DNA of 64,000 nt from Mycolicibacterium baixiangningiae (GCF_016313185.1 NZ_CP066218.1:1736001-1800000); one strand, 5' to 3'. Shown: positions 10,307 through 26,194, numbered from the stretch's first letter. A program made the numbers and translations. The notes: generated from the sequence alone by a model not told the origin.

Positions 10307-10906
10307 TCAGGAGTTCGCGACGAGGACGGCCATGGCGAGCCCGGCGATAAGCGACACCGCGCCGACGGCGATACCCGCAATCGCCAGCCCCTGGCCCTCT
10401 TCCTGCTTCTGCTTGATCTGGTTCAGCGACATCACACCGAGGACGATGCCGGCCACCGAGCCGAGGCAGCACACGAAGCCGATCAGCGACGCCACCAGCG
10501 ACCAGATGGCCAGCGGGTTGGTCCTGGGCGCCGCACCGTAAGGCGCCGCACCGTAGGGCGCCGCACCGTAGGGCGCCGCACCGTAGGGCGCCGCACCGTA
10601 GGGCGCCGCACCGTAGGGCGGATAGCCGGGCGGCGGCGGGGGGTAGCCGCCGGAGGTGTCGTAGGGCGCGCCGAACGAGCCGTAGGGCTGGTAGCCGGGC
10701 GGCGGCGGATAGCCCGGCTGCTGGTAACCGGGTTGCGGATAGCCGGGGTCCTGATAACCGGGCTGTTCATAACCGGGAGGAGGCGGCGGGTAGGCGGGCG
10801 GCTGACCGTAGGCCGGGGTGTCGTAACCGTCGACGGGTGGCTCGGAGGCGCCCGAACCGGACTCCGCTGCCGACGATTGCTCGGGGTCGCGGTCCGGATT
10901 CGTCAT
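10307..10906 (-). CDS. DUF4190 membrane protein with Pro/Tyr-rich repeat N-terminus (Rv1233c-like)
   Basis: 199 residues. The first 125 are low complexity: PPPPGY, QPGY and six PYGAA pentapeptides, the last coded by a 15-bp tandem repeat. The C-terminal domain has two transmembrane helices (AIWSLVASLIGFVCCLGSVAGIVLG and GLAIAGIAVGAVSLIAGLAMAVLV) with the NQIKQKQ loop of DUF4190. The tail is likely cytoplasmic and disordered. No function is known. It ends 4 bases from the convergent lyase gene. Confidence 0.85.
   Translation of the reverse strand: MTNPDRDPEQSSAAESGSGASEPPVDGYDTPAYGQPPAYPPPPPGYEQPGYQDPGYPQPGYQQPGYPPPPGYQPYGSFGAPYDTSGGYPPPPPGYPPYGAAPYGAAPYGAAPYGAAPYGAAPYGAAPRTNPLAIWSLVASLIGFVCCLGSVAGIVLGVMSLNQIKQKQEEGQGLAIAGIAVGAVSLIAGLAMAVLVANS
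10527..10616. repeat. 15-bp coding tandem repeat, 6 copies
   Basis: GGCGCCGCACCGTAG is repeated six times without gaps; only copy 1 differs, in its last base. Read on the minus strand it encodes PYGAA units. Near-identity at wobble positions indicates recent expansion by slippage, so copy number probably varies between strains. Confidence 0.95.
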
Positions 10907-11034
10907 GACCTCAACCTAGCGCACGCCGGGTCCGCGGGGCAGTGGCCCGATCCGGGCACGAATCGGGCGGTCGGGACGTTGAAGTGACCAGAACCCGCTG
11001 CCGACAACGGCGTCCTAGAGGAGAATGACGAGCG

Positions 11035-14068
<3,034 letters not shown>

Positions 14069-14079
<11 letters not shown>

Positions 14080-14175
14080 GCGCTTGCGCGAAGAGCAGAG
14101 GGCAGCGATGAGCGCTTGCGCGAAGAGCAGAGGGCAGCGATGAGCGCTTGCGCGAAGAGCAGAGGGCAGCGATGA
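14069..14175 (+). repeat. Three 32-bp tandem repeats forming ATGA-coupled mini-ORFs between sugA and sugB
   Basis: Identical units at 14069-14100, 14101-14132 and 14133-14164 are followed by the first 11 bases of a fourth. Each unit has ATG in frame for 11 codons ([11 protein letters not shown]) ending in a TGA that overlaps the next ATG. The mini-ORFs are 14076-14111, 14108-14143 and 14140-14175. The first ATG overlaps the sugA stop and the last TGA overlaps the sugB start, so a translating ribosome could pass from sugA to sugB by four successive ATGA restarts. The layout is that of mycobacterial interspersed repetitive units (MIRUs) at overlapping gene junctions. Confidence 0.95.
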
Positions 14176-15008
14176 ACGAGCGGGTGGGTGCCGGGCGCGC
14201 GACCGGATGGACTGTCGTCAACATCCTCGTGGTGCTCTACGCGCTGTTTCCGGTGCTGTGGATCCTGAGCCTTTCGCTCAAGCCGACGTCGAGTGTCAAG
14301 GACGGCAAGCTGATTCCGTCGGAGATCACCTTCGCCAACTACAAGGGCATCTTCTCGGGGAGCGCGTTCAGTTCGGCACTGGTCAACTCGATCGGTATCG
14401 GCCTCATCACCACGGTCATCGCCGTGACGGTCGGTGGCATGGCCGCGTACGCGGTGGCGCGCCTGGCGTTCCCGGGTAAGAAGCTGCTGGTCGGCGTCGC
14501 GCTGCTGATCGCGATGTTCCCCCAGATCTCGCTGGTGACACCGCTGTTCAACATCGAGCGTTCGCTGGGACTGTTCGACACCTGGCCCGGCCTCATCATT
14601 CCGTACATCACCTTCGCGCTGCCGCTGGCCATCTACACGCTGTCGGCGTTCTTCCGGGAGATCCCGTGGGATCTGGAGAAGGCCGCGAAGATGGACGGTG
14701 CGACTCCGGCGCAGGCGTTCCGCAAGGTCATCGCGCCGCTCGCGGCGCCCGGCATCGTCACCGCCGCGATCCTGGTGTTCATCTTCGCGTGGAACGACCT
14801 GCTGCTGGCGCTGTCGCTGACGGCGACGGAGCGGGCGATCACGGCGCCGGTGGCGATCGCGAACTTCACGGGCAGTTCGCAGTTCGAGGAACCGACCGGG
14901 TCGATCGCGGCGGGCGCGATGGTGATCACCATCCCGATCATTGTCTTCGTTCTGATCTTCCAACGACGGATTGTCGCCGGGTTGACGTCCGGTGCGGTGA
15001 AGGGGTAG
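14172..15008 (+). CDS. sugB: Trehalose ABC transporter permease SugB
   Basis: 278 residues starting MNERVGAGR at 14172, right after the repeat array; an upstream in-frame start at 14148 lies inside the repeats. A MalG-type permease with six helices and the EAA loop ([25 protein letters not shown]). It forms the heterodimeric channel with SugA. sugC follows 4 bases later. Confidence 0.95.
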   Translation: MNERVGAGRATGWTVVNILVVLYALFPVLWILSLSLKPTSSVKDGKLIPSEITFANYKGIFSGSAFSSALVNSIGIGLITTVIAVTVGGMAAYAVARLAFPGKKLLVGVALLIAMFPQISLVTPLFNIERSLGLFDTWPGLIIPYITFALPLAIYTLSAFFREIPWDLEKAAKMDGATPAQAFRKVIAPLAAPGIVTAAILVFIFAWNDLLLALSLTATERAITAPVAIANFTGSSQFEEPTGSIAAGAMVITIPIIVFVLIFQRRIVAGLTSGAVKG

Positions 15009-15012
15009 CTCG

Positions 15013-16230
15013 ATGGCCGAAATCGTCTTGGACAAGGTGAGCAAGAGTTACCCGAACGGTGCGACGGCCGTGAAGGATCTGTCGATCACCATCGCCGACG
15101 GCGAGTTCATCATCCTGGTCGGTCCGTCGGGCTGCGGGAAGTCGACGACGCTCAACATGATCGCCGGGCTGGAGGACATCTCCTCGGGTGATCTGCGCAT
15201 CGGCGGTGAGCGGGTCAACGACAAAGCGCCCAAGGACCGCGACATCGCGATGGTGTTCCAGTCCTATGCGCTGTATCCGCATATGAGTGTGCGGCAGAAC
15301 ATCGGCTTCCCCCTCACGCTGGCGAAGGTCAAGAAAGAGGAGATCAACGCCAAGGTCGAGGAGACCGCGAAGATTCTCGACCTCACCGAACTGTTGGACC
15401 GCAAACCCGGTCAGCTCTCCGGTGGTCAGCGCCAGCGAGTGGCGATGGGACGCGCGATCGTGCGCAATCCCAAGGCATTCCTGATGGACGAGCCGCTGTC
15501 GAACCTCGATGCGAAGCTGCGCGTGCAGATGCGCTCGGAGATCTCGCGGTTGCAGAGCCGGCTGGGCACCACCACCGTCTACGTCACGCACGACCAGACC
15601 GAGGCGATGACGCTCGGCGACCGCGTCGTGGTCATGCTCGCCGGGGTGGCCCAGCAGATCGGTTCTCCCGAAGAGCTCTACAACCGGCCGGCGAACCTGT
15701 TCGTCGCCGGGTTCATCGGATCGCCCTCGATGAACTTCTTCCCGGCGTCGCTGACCGACGTCGGGGTGCGGCTGCCTTTCGGCGAGGTGACGCTCACGCA
15801 GGAGGCGCACGATCTGATCAACCGGCGCGGTAAGCCGAAGAACATCATCGTCGGGGTGCGGCCCGAACACCTCGAGGACGCCTCGGTGCTCGACGGTTAC
15901 GCGCGCATCCGCGCGCTGTCATTCGAGGTCGAGGCCGACATGGTGGAGTCGCTCGGCGCCGAGAAGTACGTGCACTTCCGCATCGAGGGCGCCGGCGCCC
16001 GGTCCGATCAGCTCGCCCAGCTCGCCGTCGAATCCGGACAAGGTGACAACGAGTTCGTGGCACGGGTTTCCACTGAATCCCCGGTCCGCCAGGGGGACAC
16101 CATCACCCTCGCGCTCGACACGTCGAAGCTGGTGATCTTCGATGCCGATTCGGGGGAGAACCTGACGATCCCCGACGAGCAGTCGTCCGCCGCGCCGACA
16201 ATCGTGGAACCGGCCGAACCCGCCGAGTGA
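15013..16230 (+). CDS. sugC: Trehalose ABC transporter ATPase SugC
   Basis: 405 residues. Walker A GPSGCGKST at 37-45, Q-loop FQSYALYPH at about 82-90, signature LSGGQRQR at 135-142, Walker B with catalytic Glu160 (FLMDE), and H-loop VTHDQTEAM. The C-terminal 150 residues form the MalK-type OB-fold regulatory domain (GVRPEHLED). It powers trehalose uptake through SugAB. Its TGA overlaps the GTG of the next gene. Confidence 0.96.
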   Translation: MAEIVLDKVSKSYPNGATAVKDLSITIADGEFIILVGPSGCGKSTTLNMIAGLEDISSGDLRIGGERVNDKAPKDRDIAMVFQSYALYPHMSVRQNIGFPLTLAKVKKEEINAKVEETAKILDLTELLDRKPGQLSGGQRQRVAMGRAIVRNPKAFLMDEPLSNLDAKLRVQMRSEISRLQSRLGTTTVYVTHDQTEAMTLGDRVVVMLAGVAQQIGSPEELYNRPANLFVAGFIGSPSMNFFPASLTDVGVRLPFGEVTLTQEAHDLINRRGKPKNIIVGVRPEHLEDASVLDGYARIRALSFEVEADMVESLGAEKYVHFRIEGAGARSDQLAQLAVESGQGDNEFVARVSTESPVRQGDTITLALDTSKLVIFDADSGENLTIPDEQSSAAPTIVEPAEPAE

Positions 16231-16820
16231 CCGACGTCCTGACCGCGGTACGCACCCATCTGGGTGAGCATTTCCGGCGCGCCGGAATCACCGCCGAGCC
16301 CGCCGCCGCCAGCGTCACGTTCCTGGGCACCGAACGCATCGAGGTGCTGCGGTTCGGCCCGGACTCCGATGGTGTCGCGCACTATGTGTCCGTGGGCTGT
16401 TCGCGGCACCCGATGTTCGACCCCGCCGAGTTGGTGACCGACGCGATCCACGGACCGCGAGCCGAAGTGGTTGTCACGCTGCGTGGTTCGACGCCGAAGG
16501 GTCTTGCCCGTTCGGTTGCGGTGCTCGCCGCCGCGCCCGCGGTGGAGGGCCTCGTCCTGGAGGAGGACGCGTTGATCGATCTCGAGACGCCGCTGTGGGA
16601 ATCTTCGCCGTTCACCGCTTTCCTGTTGGGGCACAGCGATATCGAGGAGGTTCCGCTGCCCGGCCCGCTGCCCGCGGTGACGATCTTCTCGGCGACTCCG
16701 ATCACCGCGACCGAGGCGGCGTGGGTGCGGCTCAAGGGCGCCGACGCGATGCGCGAGGCGTGGGTGACCGACGGTGTCGACGTGCTCGACCCCCGGCGAC
16801 GGGCCGCCAGCCCGAGTTAG
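16227..16820 (+). CDS. Suppressor-of-fused (SUFU) domain protein at the end of the lpqY-sugABC operon
   Basis: 197 residues from the GTG overlapping the sugC stop. The sequence fits the bacterial SUFU family (VSVGCSRHPMF, EVVVTLRGSTP, ITATEAAWVRLKGADAMREAW). No signal peptide or membrane segment. Bacterial SUFU-like proteins often act as immunity or accessory proteins; here coupling to sugC points to a link with trehalose uptake, or simple hitchhiking. M. tuberculosis lacks it at this place. Its TAG overlaps the corA TAA on the other strand (TTAG, 16817-16820). Confidence 0.72.
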   Translation: MTDVLTAVRTHLGEHFRRAGITAEPAAASVTFLGTERIEVLRFGPDSDGVAHYVSVGCSRHPMFDPAELVTDAIHGPRAEVVVTLRGSTPKGLARSVAVLAAAPAVEGLVLEEDALIDLETPLWESSPFTAFLLGHSDIEEVPLPGPLPAVTIFSATPITATEAAWVRLKGADAMREAWVTDGVDVLDPRRRAASPS

Positions 16821-17851
16821 AGCCAGTGGTTGCGGCGGAAGGTGCGGTAGAGCAGCGTGCACACCGTCACCATCACCAGCAGCACCGCGGGATAGCCCCA
16901 CACCTGGTGCAGTTCCGGCATGTAGTCGAAGTTCATCCCGTAGATGCCGGCCATCGCTGTCGGCACCGCGGCGATCGCGACCCACGCCGAGATCTTGCGC
17001 ATGTCGACGTTCTGCTGCATCGCGACCTTGCCGAGCGCGGCCTGTACCAGCGAGCTGAGCAGGTCGTCGTAGCTGCCGATCCGGTCGGAGGCACGGATGT
17101 TGTGGTCGAGGACGTCACGAATGTAGCGACGCACCTCGATGGAGATCAGATCGTCGAAGTCGCTGATCCGCTGCAGCGCCGGTGTCAGCGGTGCGACGGC
17201 GCGGCGCAGTTCCACCACTTCACGTTTGAGCAGGTAGATGTTCTCGATGTTGGTCCGCGATCGGGGCGAGAAGATGTCCTCCTCCATGGCGTCGATATCG
17301 GTCTCCACCATCTGGGTGACGTCGAGGTAACTGTCCACCACCTGATCGGCGATCGCGTGCATCACGGCATACGGGCCGAGAGCCAGGGCCGCGGGCGAAT
17401 CCTCGAGGCGCTTTCGCACGCCGGTCAGCCCGCTGTGTTCGCCGTGCCGGACGGTGACGACGAAATCAACTCCGACGAAGATCATGATCTCGCCGGTCTC
17501 GACGATCTCACGGACCTTGGCCATGGATTCGTGCTCGATGTACTTGACCGTCTTGAGCACCAGGAACAGCGTGTCGTCGTAGCGTTCGACCTTCGGCCGC
17601 TGATGGGCGTGCACCGCGTCTTCGACGGCGAGTTCGTGCAGGCCGAACACATCGGCGACCGTCTGCATCTGGTGCTCGTCGGGTTCGTGTAGTCCGATCC
17701 AGACGAACGCCGACCGTCCCTGGCCCTCCAATTCGTGGGCCTTCTGCAGCGCGGACGCGTGGGTGTACCTGCCGGGCAGGCGGTCCCCGTCGCAATACAC
17801 TCCACAATCCACAGTCGCCCTGGCCACCGGCACGTGGAAAGACGGCATCAC
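16817..17851 (-). CDS. corA: Magnesium/cobalt transporter CorA
   Basis: 344 residues. A long N-terminal cytoplasmic alpha/beta and helical domain (about 1-270) is followed by two transmembrane helices. The signature YGMNFDYMPEL lies at the end of the first helix, the GMN selectivity filter of CorA channels. It ends with the usual basic residues (RRNHWL). It forms a homopentameric Mg2+ channel in the plasma membrane. Homologue of Rv1239c. Confidence 0.95.
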   Translation of the reverse strand: MMPSFHVPVARATVDCGVYCDGDRLPGRYTHASALQKAHELEGQGRSAFVWIGLHEPDEHQMQTVADVFGLHELAVEDAVHAHQRPKVERYDDTLFLVLKTVKYIEHESMAKVREIVETGEIMIFVGVDFVVTVRHGEHSGLTGVRKRLEDSPAALALGPYAVMHAIADQVVDSYLDVTQMVETDIDAMEEDIFSPRSRTNIENIYLLKREVVELRRAVAPLTPALQRISDFDDLISIEVRRYIRDVLDHNIRASDRIGSYDDLLSSLVQAALGKVAMQQNVDMRKISAWVAIAAVPTAMAGIYGMNFDYMPELHQVWGYPAVLLVMVTVCTLLYRTFRRNHWL

Positions 17852-17938
17852 GCGATGGTACGCGCCCGGCCCGACCGCCGAAGCTCACCACTGGGTGATA
17901 CCGGCCGGTGAGATCGTGGGGTCCGATACTGTGACGTC

Positions 17939-19123
17939 GTGGCTGAGATGGTGCGTACCCCGCAAGTCGTCATCGATGACGCAGAGATCTTCGCCGCCCA
18001 CGAGGGCGGCAAATTGTCGGTGGAACTCAAGGCGCCGCTGGACACTCAGCGGGCCCTGTCGATCGCCTACACGCCGGGTGTCGCGCAGGTCAGCCGCGCC
18101 ATCGCGAAGGACCCCTCGTTGGCCGCGAAATACACGTGGGCCAACCGGCTGGTGGCGGTGGTCAGCGATGGCAGCGCCGTCCTCGGCCTCGGTGACATCG
18201 GTGCGGCCGCCTCGCTGCCGGTGATGGAAGGCAAGAGCGCACTGTTCAAGACGTTCGGCGGCCTCGACTCCATCCCGATCGTGCTCGACACCAACGATCC
18301 CGACGAGATCGTCGAGACGCTGGTGCGGTTGCGGCCGACGTTCGGCGCGGTGAACCTCGAGGACATCTCGGCCCCGCGCTGCTTCGAGATCGAACGCCGC
18401 GTCATCGAAGCGCTCGACTGTCCGGTCATGCACGACGACCAGCACGGCACCGCGATCGTCGTGCTCGCCGCCCTGATGGGTGCGGCCAAGGTCCTCGACC
18501 GGGATATGGCCGCGTTGCGGGTGGTGATCTCCGGGGCCGGTGCCGCCGGCGTCGCATGCGCCAACATCCTGCTCGCGGCCGGCATCCCCGACGTCACCGT
18601 GCTGGACAGCAAGGGCATCGTGCACACCGGACGCGACGACCTCAACCCGTTCAAAGCCGAACTCGCCGAGCGCACCAACCCGGCGGGACGCACCGGCGGG
18701 GTCGCCGAGGCGCTCGACGGCGCCGACATGTTCCTCGGCCTGTCGGCCGGTGTCGTCCCCGAGGCGGCGGTCGCGACGATGGCGCCGGGCGGCATCGTGT
18801 TCGCGCTGTCCAATCCCGACCCCGAGATCCACCCGGACGCCGCGCGCAAGTACGCCACCGTCGTGGCGACCGGCCGCAGCGACTTCCCGAACCAGATCAA
18901 CAACGTGCTGGCGTTTCCCGGCGTGTTCCGCGGCGCACTGGACGCCGGGGCGCGGCGGATCACCGAGCGGATGAAGGTGGCCGCGGCCGAGGCGATCTTC
19001 TCGGTGGTCGGCGACGATCTTGCCGTCGACCACATCGTGCCCAGTGCGCTCGATCCGCGGGTGGCTCCAGCGGTGGCCGCGGCGGTCGGCACCGCCTCGC
19101 AAGCCGCCCCCGAACTCGGCTGA
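17939..19123 (+). CDS. NAD(P)-dependent malic enzyme
   Basis: 394 residues from GTG 17939, the length of short bacterial malic enzymes. Catalytic Tyr in SIAYTPGVAQV, catalytic Lys in VMEGKSALFKTFGGLD, metal ligands in FEIERR and PVMHDDQHGTA, and a Rossmann motif VVISGAGAAGVACANILL. It decarboxylates malate to pyruvate with CO2 and NAD(P)H. Cofactor preference cannot be read with certainty. It stands where M. tuberculosis has malate dehydrogenase (mdh, Rv1240). It is 8 bases ahead of lpqZ and probably co-transcribed. Confidence 0.92.
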   Translation: MAEMVRTPQVVIDDAEIFAAHEGGKLSVELKAPLDTQRALSIAYTPGVAQVSRAIAKDPSLAAKYTWANRLVAVVSDGSAVLGLGDIGAAASLPVMEGKSALFKTFGGLDSIPIVLDTNDPDEIVETLVRLRPTFGAVNLEDISAPRCFEIERRVIEALDCPVMHDDQHGTAIVVLAALMGAAKVLDRDMAALRVVISGAGAAGVACANILLAAGIPDVTVLDSKGIVHTGRDDLNPFKAELAERTNPAGRTGGVAEALDGADMFLGLSAGVVPEAAVATMAPGGIVFALSNPDPEIHPDAARKYATVVATGRSDFPNQINNVLAFPGVFRGALDAGARRITERMKVAAAEAIFSVVGDDLAVDHIVPSALDPRVAPAVAAAVGTASQAAPELG

Positions 19124-19131
19124 GCCGCCGG

Positions 19132-19968
19132 ATGGTCGTGCGCCGTCTTCTGGCCGCACTGTGCGCGGTGTTGGTGACCGCGTGCGGGGGACCGCAGGGC
19201 GGGCCGTCGCTGACGATCGGGTCCGCCGAGGACGACGTGTCGCTGATCACCGCGCATCTCTACGCCGCCGCGCTGCGCTACTACGGCACCGCCACCCGGG
19301 TCGAGTCGGCCGCCGACCCGCTGACCGCGCTCGACGCCGGTGACGTCGCGGTGGTGCCGGGCCTGACCGGACGGCTGCTGGCGCGCTTCCAGCCCGATGC
19401 GACCGCCCGCGCCGACGAACAGGTCTACCGGGATATGGTCTCGGCGCTACCCGAGGGGATCGCCGCCGGTGACTACACCACTGCGGCCGAGGACAAACCG
19501 GCCCTCGCGGTGACCGAGTCGACCGTCGCCGATATGGGCGGGCAGGACCTCTCGGCGCTGGTACGGCGGTGCGGCGACATCAGGCCGGGCAGGGTCCGTG
19601 CCCTGCGCACACCGGCGGTGATCGGTACCTGCCGGCTGCGAGCCCCGCGCGAATCCCCGGACACCGCAACCCTGTTCGCCGCGGTGCAGGCCGGCGCGGT
19701 GAACGCCGCGTGGACCACGACCGCGGCGCCGGGCATCCCGCCGGAACTGGTGGTGCTCGCCGACCGCACGTCACTGGTGCGAGCGGAGAACGTGGTGCCG
19801 CTGTACCGGCGCAACACCCTCGAGGAATCGCAGATCCTCGCGCTCAACGAGGTCGCCGGGGTACTCGACACCGCCGCGCTGGCGCAGATGCGCGCCCGGG
19901 TCGCCGACGGTGCGGACCCGGCCGCGGTGGCCGGCGAATGGCTGGCCAACCATCCGCTGCGCGACTGA
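19132..19968 (+). CDS. lpqZ: Lipoprotein LpqZ, glycine-betaine-binding (ProX/OpuAC) type
   Basis: 278 residues from ATG 19132. Short lipoprotein signal with lipobox VTAC at about Cys17. The mature region (LTIGSAEDDVSLITAHLYAAALRYYG, GDVAVVPGLTGRLLARF) has the OpuAC solute-binding fold. Homologue of Rv1244. No permease or ATPase gene is adjacent, so partners are unknown. It ends 3 bases from the convergent SDR gene. Confidence 0.9.
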   Translation: MVVRRLLAALCAVLVTACGGPQGGPSLTIGSAEDDVSLITAHLYAAALRYYGTATRVESAADPLTALDAGDVAVVPGLTGRLLARFQPDATARADEQVYRDMVSALPEGIAAGDYTTAAEDKPALAVTESTVADMGGQDLSALVRRCGDIRPGRVRALRTPAVIGTCRLRAPRESPDTATLFAAVQAGAVNAAWTTTAAPGIPPELVVLADRTSLVRAENVVPLYRRNTLEESQILALNEVAGVLDTAALAQMRARVADGADPAAVAGEWLANHPLRD

Positions 19969-19971
19969 CGG

Positions 19972-20802
19972 TCAGTGCGGCCTGGGCAGCATCTTCGACG
20001 TCACCCTGGGGAACAGCCGCTGGTAGTGCGGCCCGACCACCCGGATGATCGCGTCGAGCACCTTGGCGTCGTTACCGATCAGCACGCGGGCTTTGTTCTT
20101 GCGGACCCCGTCGAGGATCACCTGCGCCGCCGTCTCAGGGGAGGTGTTGGCGAGCTTCTTGTCGAAGAGCTTGGCCAGTTGCTCCGGGTCGAGGCCCTCG
20201 ACGGCGGTGGCGTTGCGCGCGATCGCGGTTTTGATGCCGCCGGGGTGCACGGTGGTCACCTTGACCGGGTGACCTGCCGCCGTCATCTCCTGATTCAGCG
20301 CCTCGGTGAACCCGCGCACCGCGAACTTGGCGGCGTTGTAGGCGCCCTGGCCGGGCACCGAGAACAGACCGAAGACGCTGGAGACGTTGACGACGTGCCC
20401 GTCGCCGGAGGCGATCAGATGGGGCAGGAATGCCTTCGTCCCGTTCACCACACCCCAGAAGTCGACGTCCATCACCCGCTCGATGTCCTTGAACTGGCTG
20501 ACCTCGATGTCACCGGTGAACGCGATGCCGGCGTTGTTGTAGATCTGGTTGACCTTGCCGAAGTGGTCCTTGACCTCGTCGGCGTAGAGCAGGAACGCCT
20601 CGCGCTCGGTGACGTCGAGGCGGTCGGACTTCACCGCCCCGCCGATCGCCTTGATGCGCTCCTCGGTCTCGGCCAGCCCTTCGGTGTTGACGTCGCTGAT
20701 CGCCACGCCGGCCCCGGAGCGGGCCAACTCGATAGCCAGTGCCTGCCCGATACCCGATCCGGCGCCGGTCACCACGGCGACCTTTCCGGCGAAGCCCTGC
20801 AT
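19972..20802 (-). CDS. Short-chain dehydrogenase/reductase (Rv1245c-like)
   Basis: 276 residues from ATG 20802, 7 bases after GAGGAG; an upstream in-frame GTG would be too close to that ribosome site. Classical SDR: cofactor motif TGAGSGIG, NNAG, catalytic Ser in VNVSSVFG, YxxxK as YNAAK. The loop ISDVNTEG suggests NAD preference. The C-terminal extension (MLPRPH) is typical of the mycobacterial group. Substrate unknown. Confidence 0.92.
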   Translation of the reverse strand: MQGFAGKVAVVTGAGSGIGQALAIELARSGAGVAISDVNTEGLAETEERIKAIGGAVKSDRLDVTEREAFLLYADEVKDHFGKVNQIYNNAGIAFTGDIEVSQFKDIERVMDVDFWGVVNGTKAFLPHLIASGDGHVVNVSSVFGLFSVPGQGAYNAAKFAVRGFTEALNQEMTAAGHPVKVTTVHPGGIKTAIARNATAVEGLDPEQLAKLFDKKLANTSPETAAQVILDGVRKNKARVLIGNDAKVLDAIIRVVGPHYQRLFPRVTSKMLPRPH

Positions 20803-20903
20803 ACCCACTCCTCGTGTCAGTTGACTCGCGTCGAGGCTAGTCGGTACTCGCGGTACCGGTGCAGCGGGGTAACGGTGGGCGGCCGCGCCGCGATGGTCCT
20901 GTC

Positions 20904-21272
20904 ATGAAGCTCTTTCACCGCGCGGCCGTCGCGTCGCTCGCCGTGTCCGGGATGATCGGGACCGCCATGTCGCTGGGCGCGGGGTCGGCCGGAGCCGATA
21001 CGGCCACCGACATGTTCCTGTCCGCGCTGGCCGGTTCGGGCGTCGCCGGCGTCGATCAGGCCACCGCGGTCCGTGTCGGCCAGTCGGTGTGCCCGATGCT
21101 GGCCGAGCCCGGCCAGAACGTCGCGAACGTGGCGTCCGACGTCTCCGGCATGATCGGCCGCCCGTTGGGCCCGGCCACCATGTTCACCGGCCTGGCGATC
21201 CAGATCTTCTGCCCGGGCGCGGTCGCGGCGCTCGCCTACGGCAAGTCGCCGCTCCCGCTCCCGGGTCTGTAG
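20904..21272 (+). CDS. Secreted DUF732-family protein
   Basis: 122 residues from ATG 20904. A Sec signal peptide (MKLFHRAAVASLAVSGMIG...) probably ends after GAGSAGA. The mature part of about 90 residues follows the DUF732 pattern, with a Cys pair (SVCPML and IFCPG) likely forming a disulfide. Function unknown. It lies where M. tuberculosis has the RelBE toxin-antitoxin genes Rv1246c-Rv1247c. Confidence 0.85.
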   Translation: MKLFHRAAVASLAVSGMIGTAMSLGAGSAGADTATDMFLSALAGSGVAGVDQATAVRVGQSVCPMLAEPGQNVANVASDVSGMIGRPLGPATMFTGLAIQIFCPGAVAALAYGKSPLPLPGL

Positions 21273-21281
21273 ATCTGAGGG

Positions 21282-25097
<3,816 letters not shown>

Positions 25098-25105
25098 GGC
25101 AGCTA

Positions 25106-25134
25106 CTCGCCTCGTTTCCGTCGCCTCAGGCGAG
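25106..25134 (-). promoter_or_regulatory. Possible SD-sequestering hairpin in the kgd leader
   Basis: On the kgd mRNA, AGGCGAG (25112-25106), 8 bases ahead of the GTG start and the best Shine-Dalgarno candidate, is perfectly complementary to CTCGCCT (25134-25128), with a 15-base loop. Pairing would hide the ribosome site. Seen in sequence only; no effector is known. Confidence 0.35.
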
Positions 25135-25261
25135 CATGGCAAGGTGCTCGCCGCTCATGTTCTGTTCTGCGGTTACCCGCTTTCGCGCCGCCTAAAGGCT
25201 AGCGCTCCGGCCATCACCCGACCACGGCAATGCCGCCTTGTGCGGGTTCTGGTCGTAGTGG

Positions 25262-26020
25262 TCACGGATTCGGGTGCGCCGACGGCAGCACATGCAGTGT
25301 CGCCGGCCACCGTGAGGGCGCCGGACCGAACGCCGAATGGGCGTTCTCGATGATGCGCTTGCCCATCATCCGGTTACCGAATCCGCCGACGACGGCACCG
25401 ATGCCGACCGGCAGCACTTTGCCGAATGCCAGCGCCCCGCGCTTGAGCGTATAGCGCTTGACGAAGTACTTCAGCAGCCGCGAGTTGAGCTGCGACACCG
25501 CGGGCAACGGCAGCGTCGCCGCCCCCTCGGTGACCCACGCCCCGCTGGTGCGGCCCGGGCCGATCAGGTCGGCGACCGCCCGCTTACCGTCCTCCCCGAC
25601 GAGCACCGAGAGCACCAGCGCCCGGCGCCGCTCCCGCTCGCGGGCCGGGATGCCGTACACCTCGGCCACGGCGAGCACGAACAGCGACGTCGCCTCCAGG
25701 AACACCACCGTCTCGCCGGCCACCGCCGACATCGCGGTCAGCGTGCCGATACCGGGCAGCGCGGCCGCGGAGCCCACCGCCGCGCCGCTGGCCGTGACCG
25801 CGGCCATGTACTGCTTCTCCAGCTTGGTGACGATCTGCGCCGGTGAGGCATTGCGGTCACCGGCACGCACGCGGTCCACATGGGCCTTCACCGCCGGCGC
25901 CTGCACACGGGAACTGCGTTCGATGATCTGCGACAGCACCTTGGCCGCCGCACTCGGTTTCTCGTCGCCGGTGTTGCCGGCAAGAGCCAGCTGTTTCTTG
26001 CGGTCCGATCGAGCGCTCAT
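25262..26020 (-). CDS. Membrane protein of unknown function (Rv1249c-like)
   Basis: 252 residues. A charged N-terminus is followed by a hydrophobic, glycine/alanine-rich core (VTASGAAVGSAAALPGIGTLTAMSAVAGETVVFLEATSLF is the first stretch, split into two helices), ERERRRALVLSVLVGE, and a second hydrophobic hairpin (FGKVLPVGIGAVVGGFGNRMMGK). The glycine-zipper style resembles EcsC-like proteins. It lies between kgd and drug exporters, as Rv1249c does. No function can be assigned. Confidence 0.75.
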   Translation of the reverse strand: MSARSDRKKQLALAGNTGDEKPSAAAKVLSQIIERSSRVQAPAVKAHVDRVRAGDRNASPAQIVTKLEKQYMAAVTASGAAVGSAAALPGIGTLTAMSAVAGETVVFLEATSLFVLAVAEVYGIPARERERRRALVLSVLVGEDGKRAVADLIGPGRTSGAWVTEGAATLPLPAVSQLNSRLLKYFVKRYTLKRGALAFGKVLPVGIGAVVGGFGNRMMGKRIIENAHSAFGPAPSRWPATLHVLPSAHPNP

Positions 26021-26104
26021 TTGCGAGGCCTCCCTTACCCGTGGCGCCTGACTTCCCAGGCTAACGCGACGTCAACGAACGGCGGCGGGTGCGGGTGCCC
26101 GGCT

Positions 26105-26147
26105 GTGACGGAGTCACCGATCCGCAGCCGTGACAGCGGTCACTGTC
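26105..26147. promoter_or_regulatory. Paired GTGAC/GTCAC palindromes in a divergent promoter region
   Basis: GTGACGGAGTCAC (26105-26117) is a perfect palindrome with a 3-base centre. GTGACAGCGGTCAC (26130-26143) is another with a 4-base centre, overlapping GACAG-N6-CTGTC (26132-26147). They lie between the leftward Rv1249c-like gene and the rightward exporter gene. The regulator is unknown. Confidence 0.4.
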
Positions 26148-26194
26148 GGGACGCGGATGGAAGAAAACATCGATGCGACTCGCTGATCATTTCC

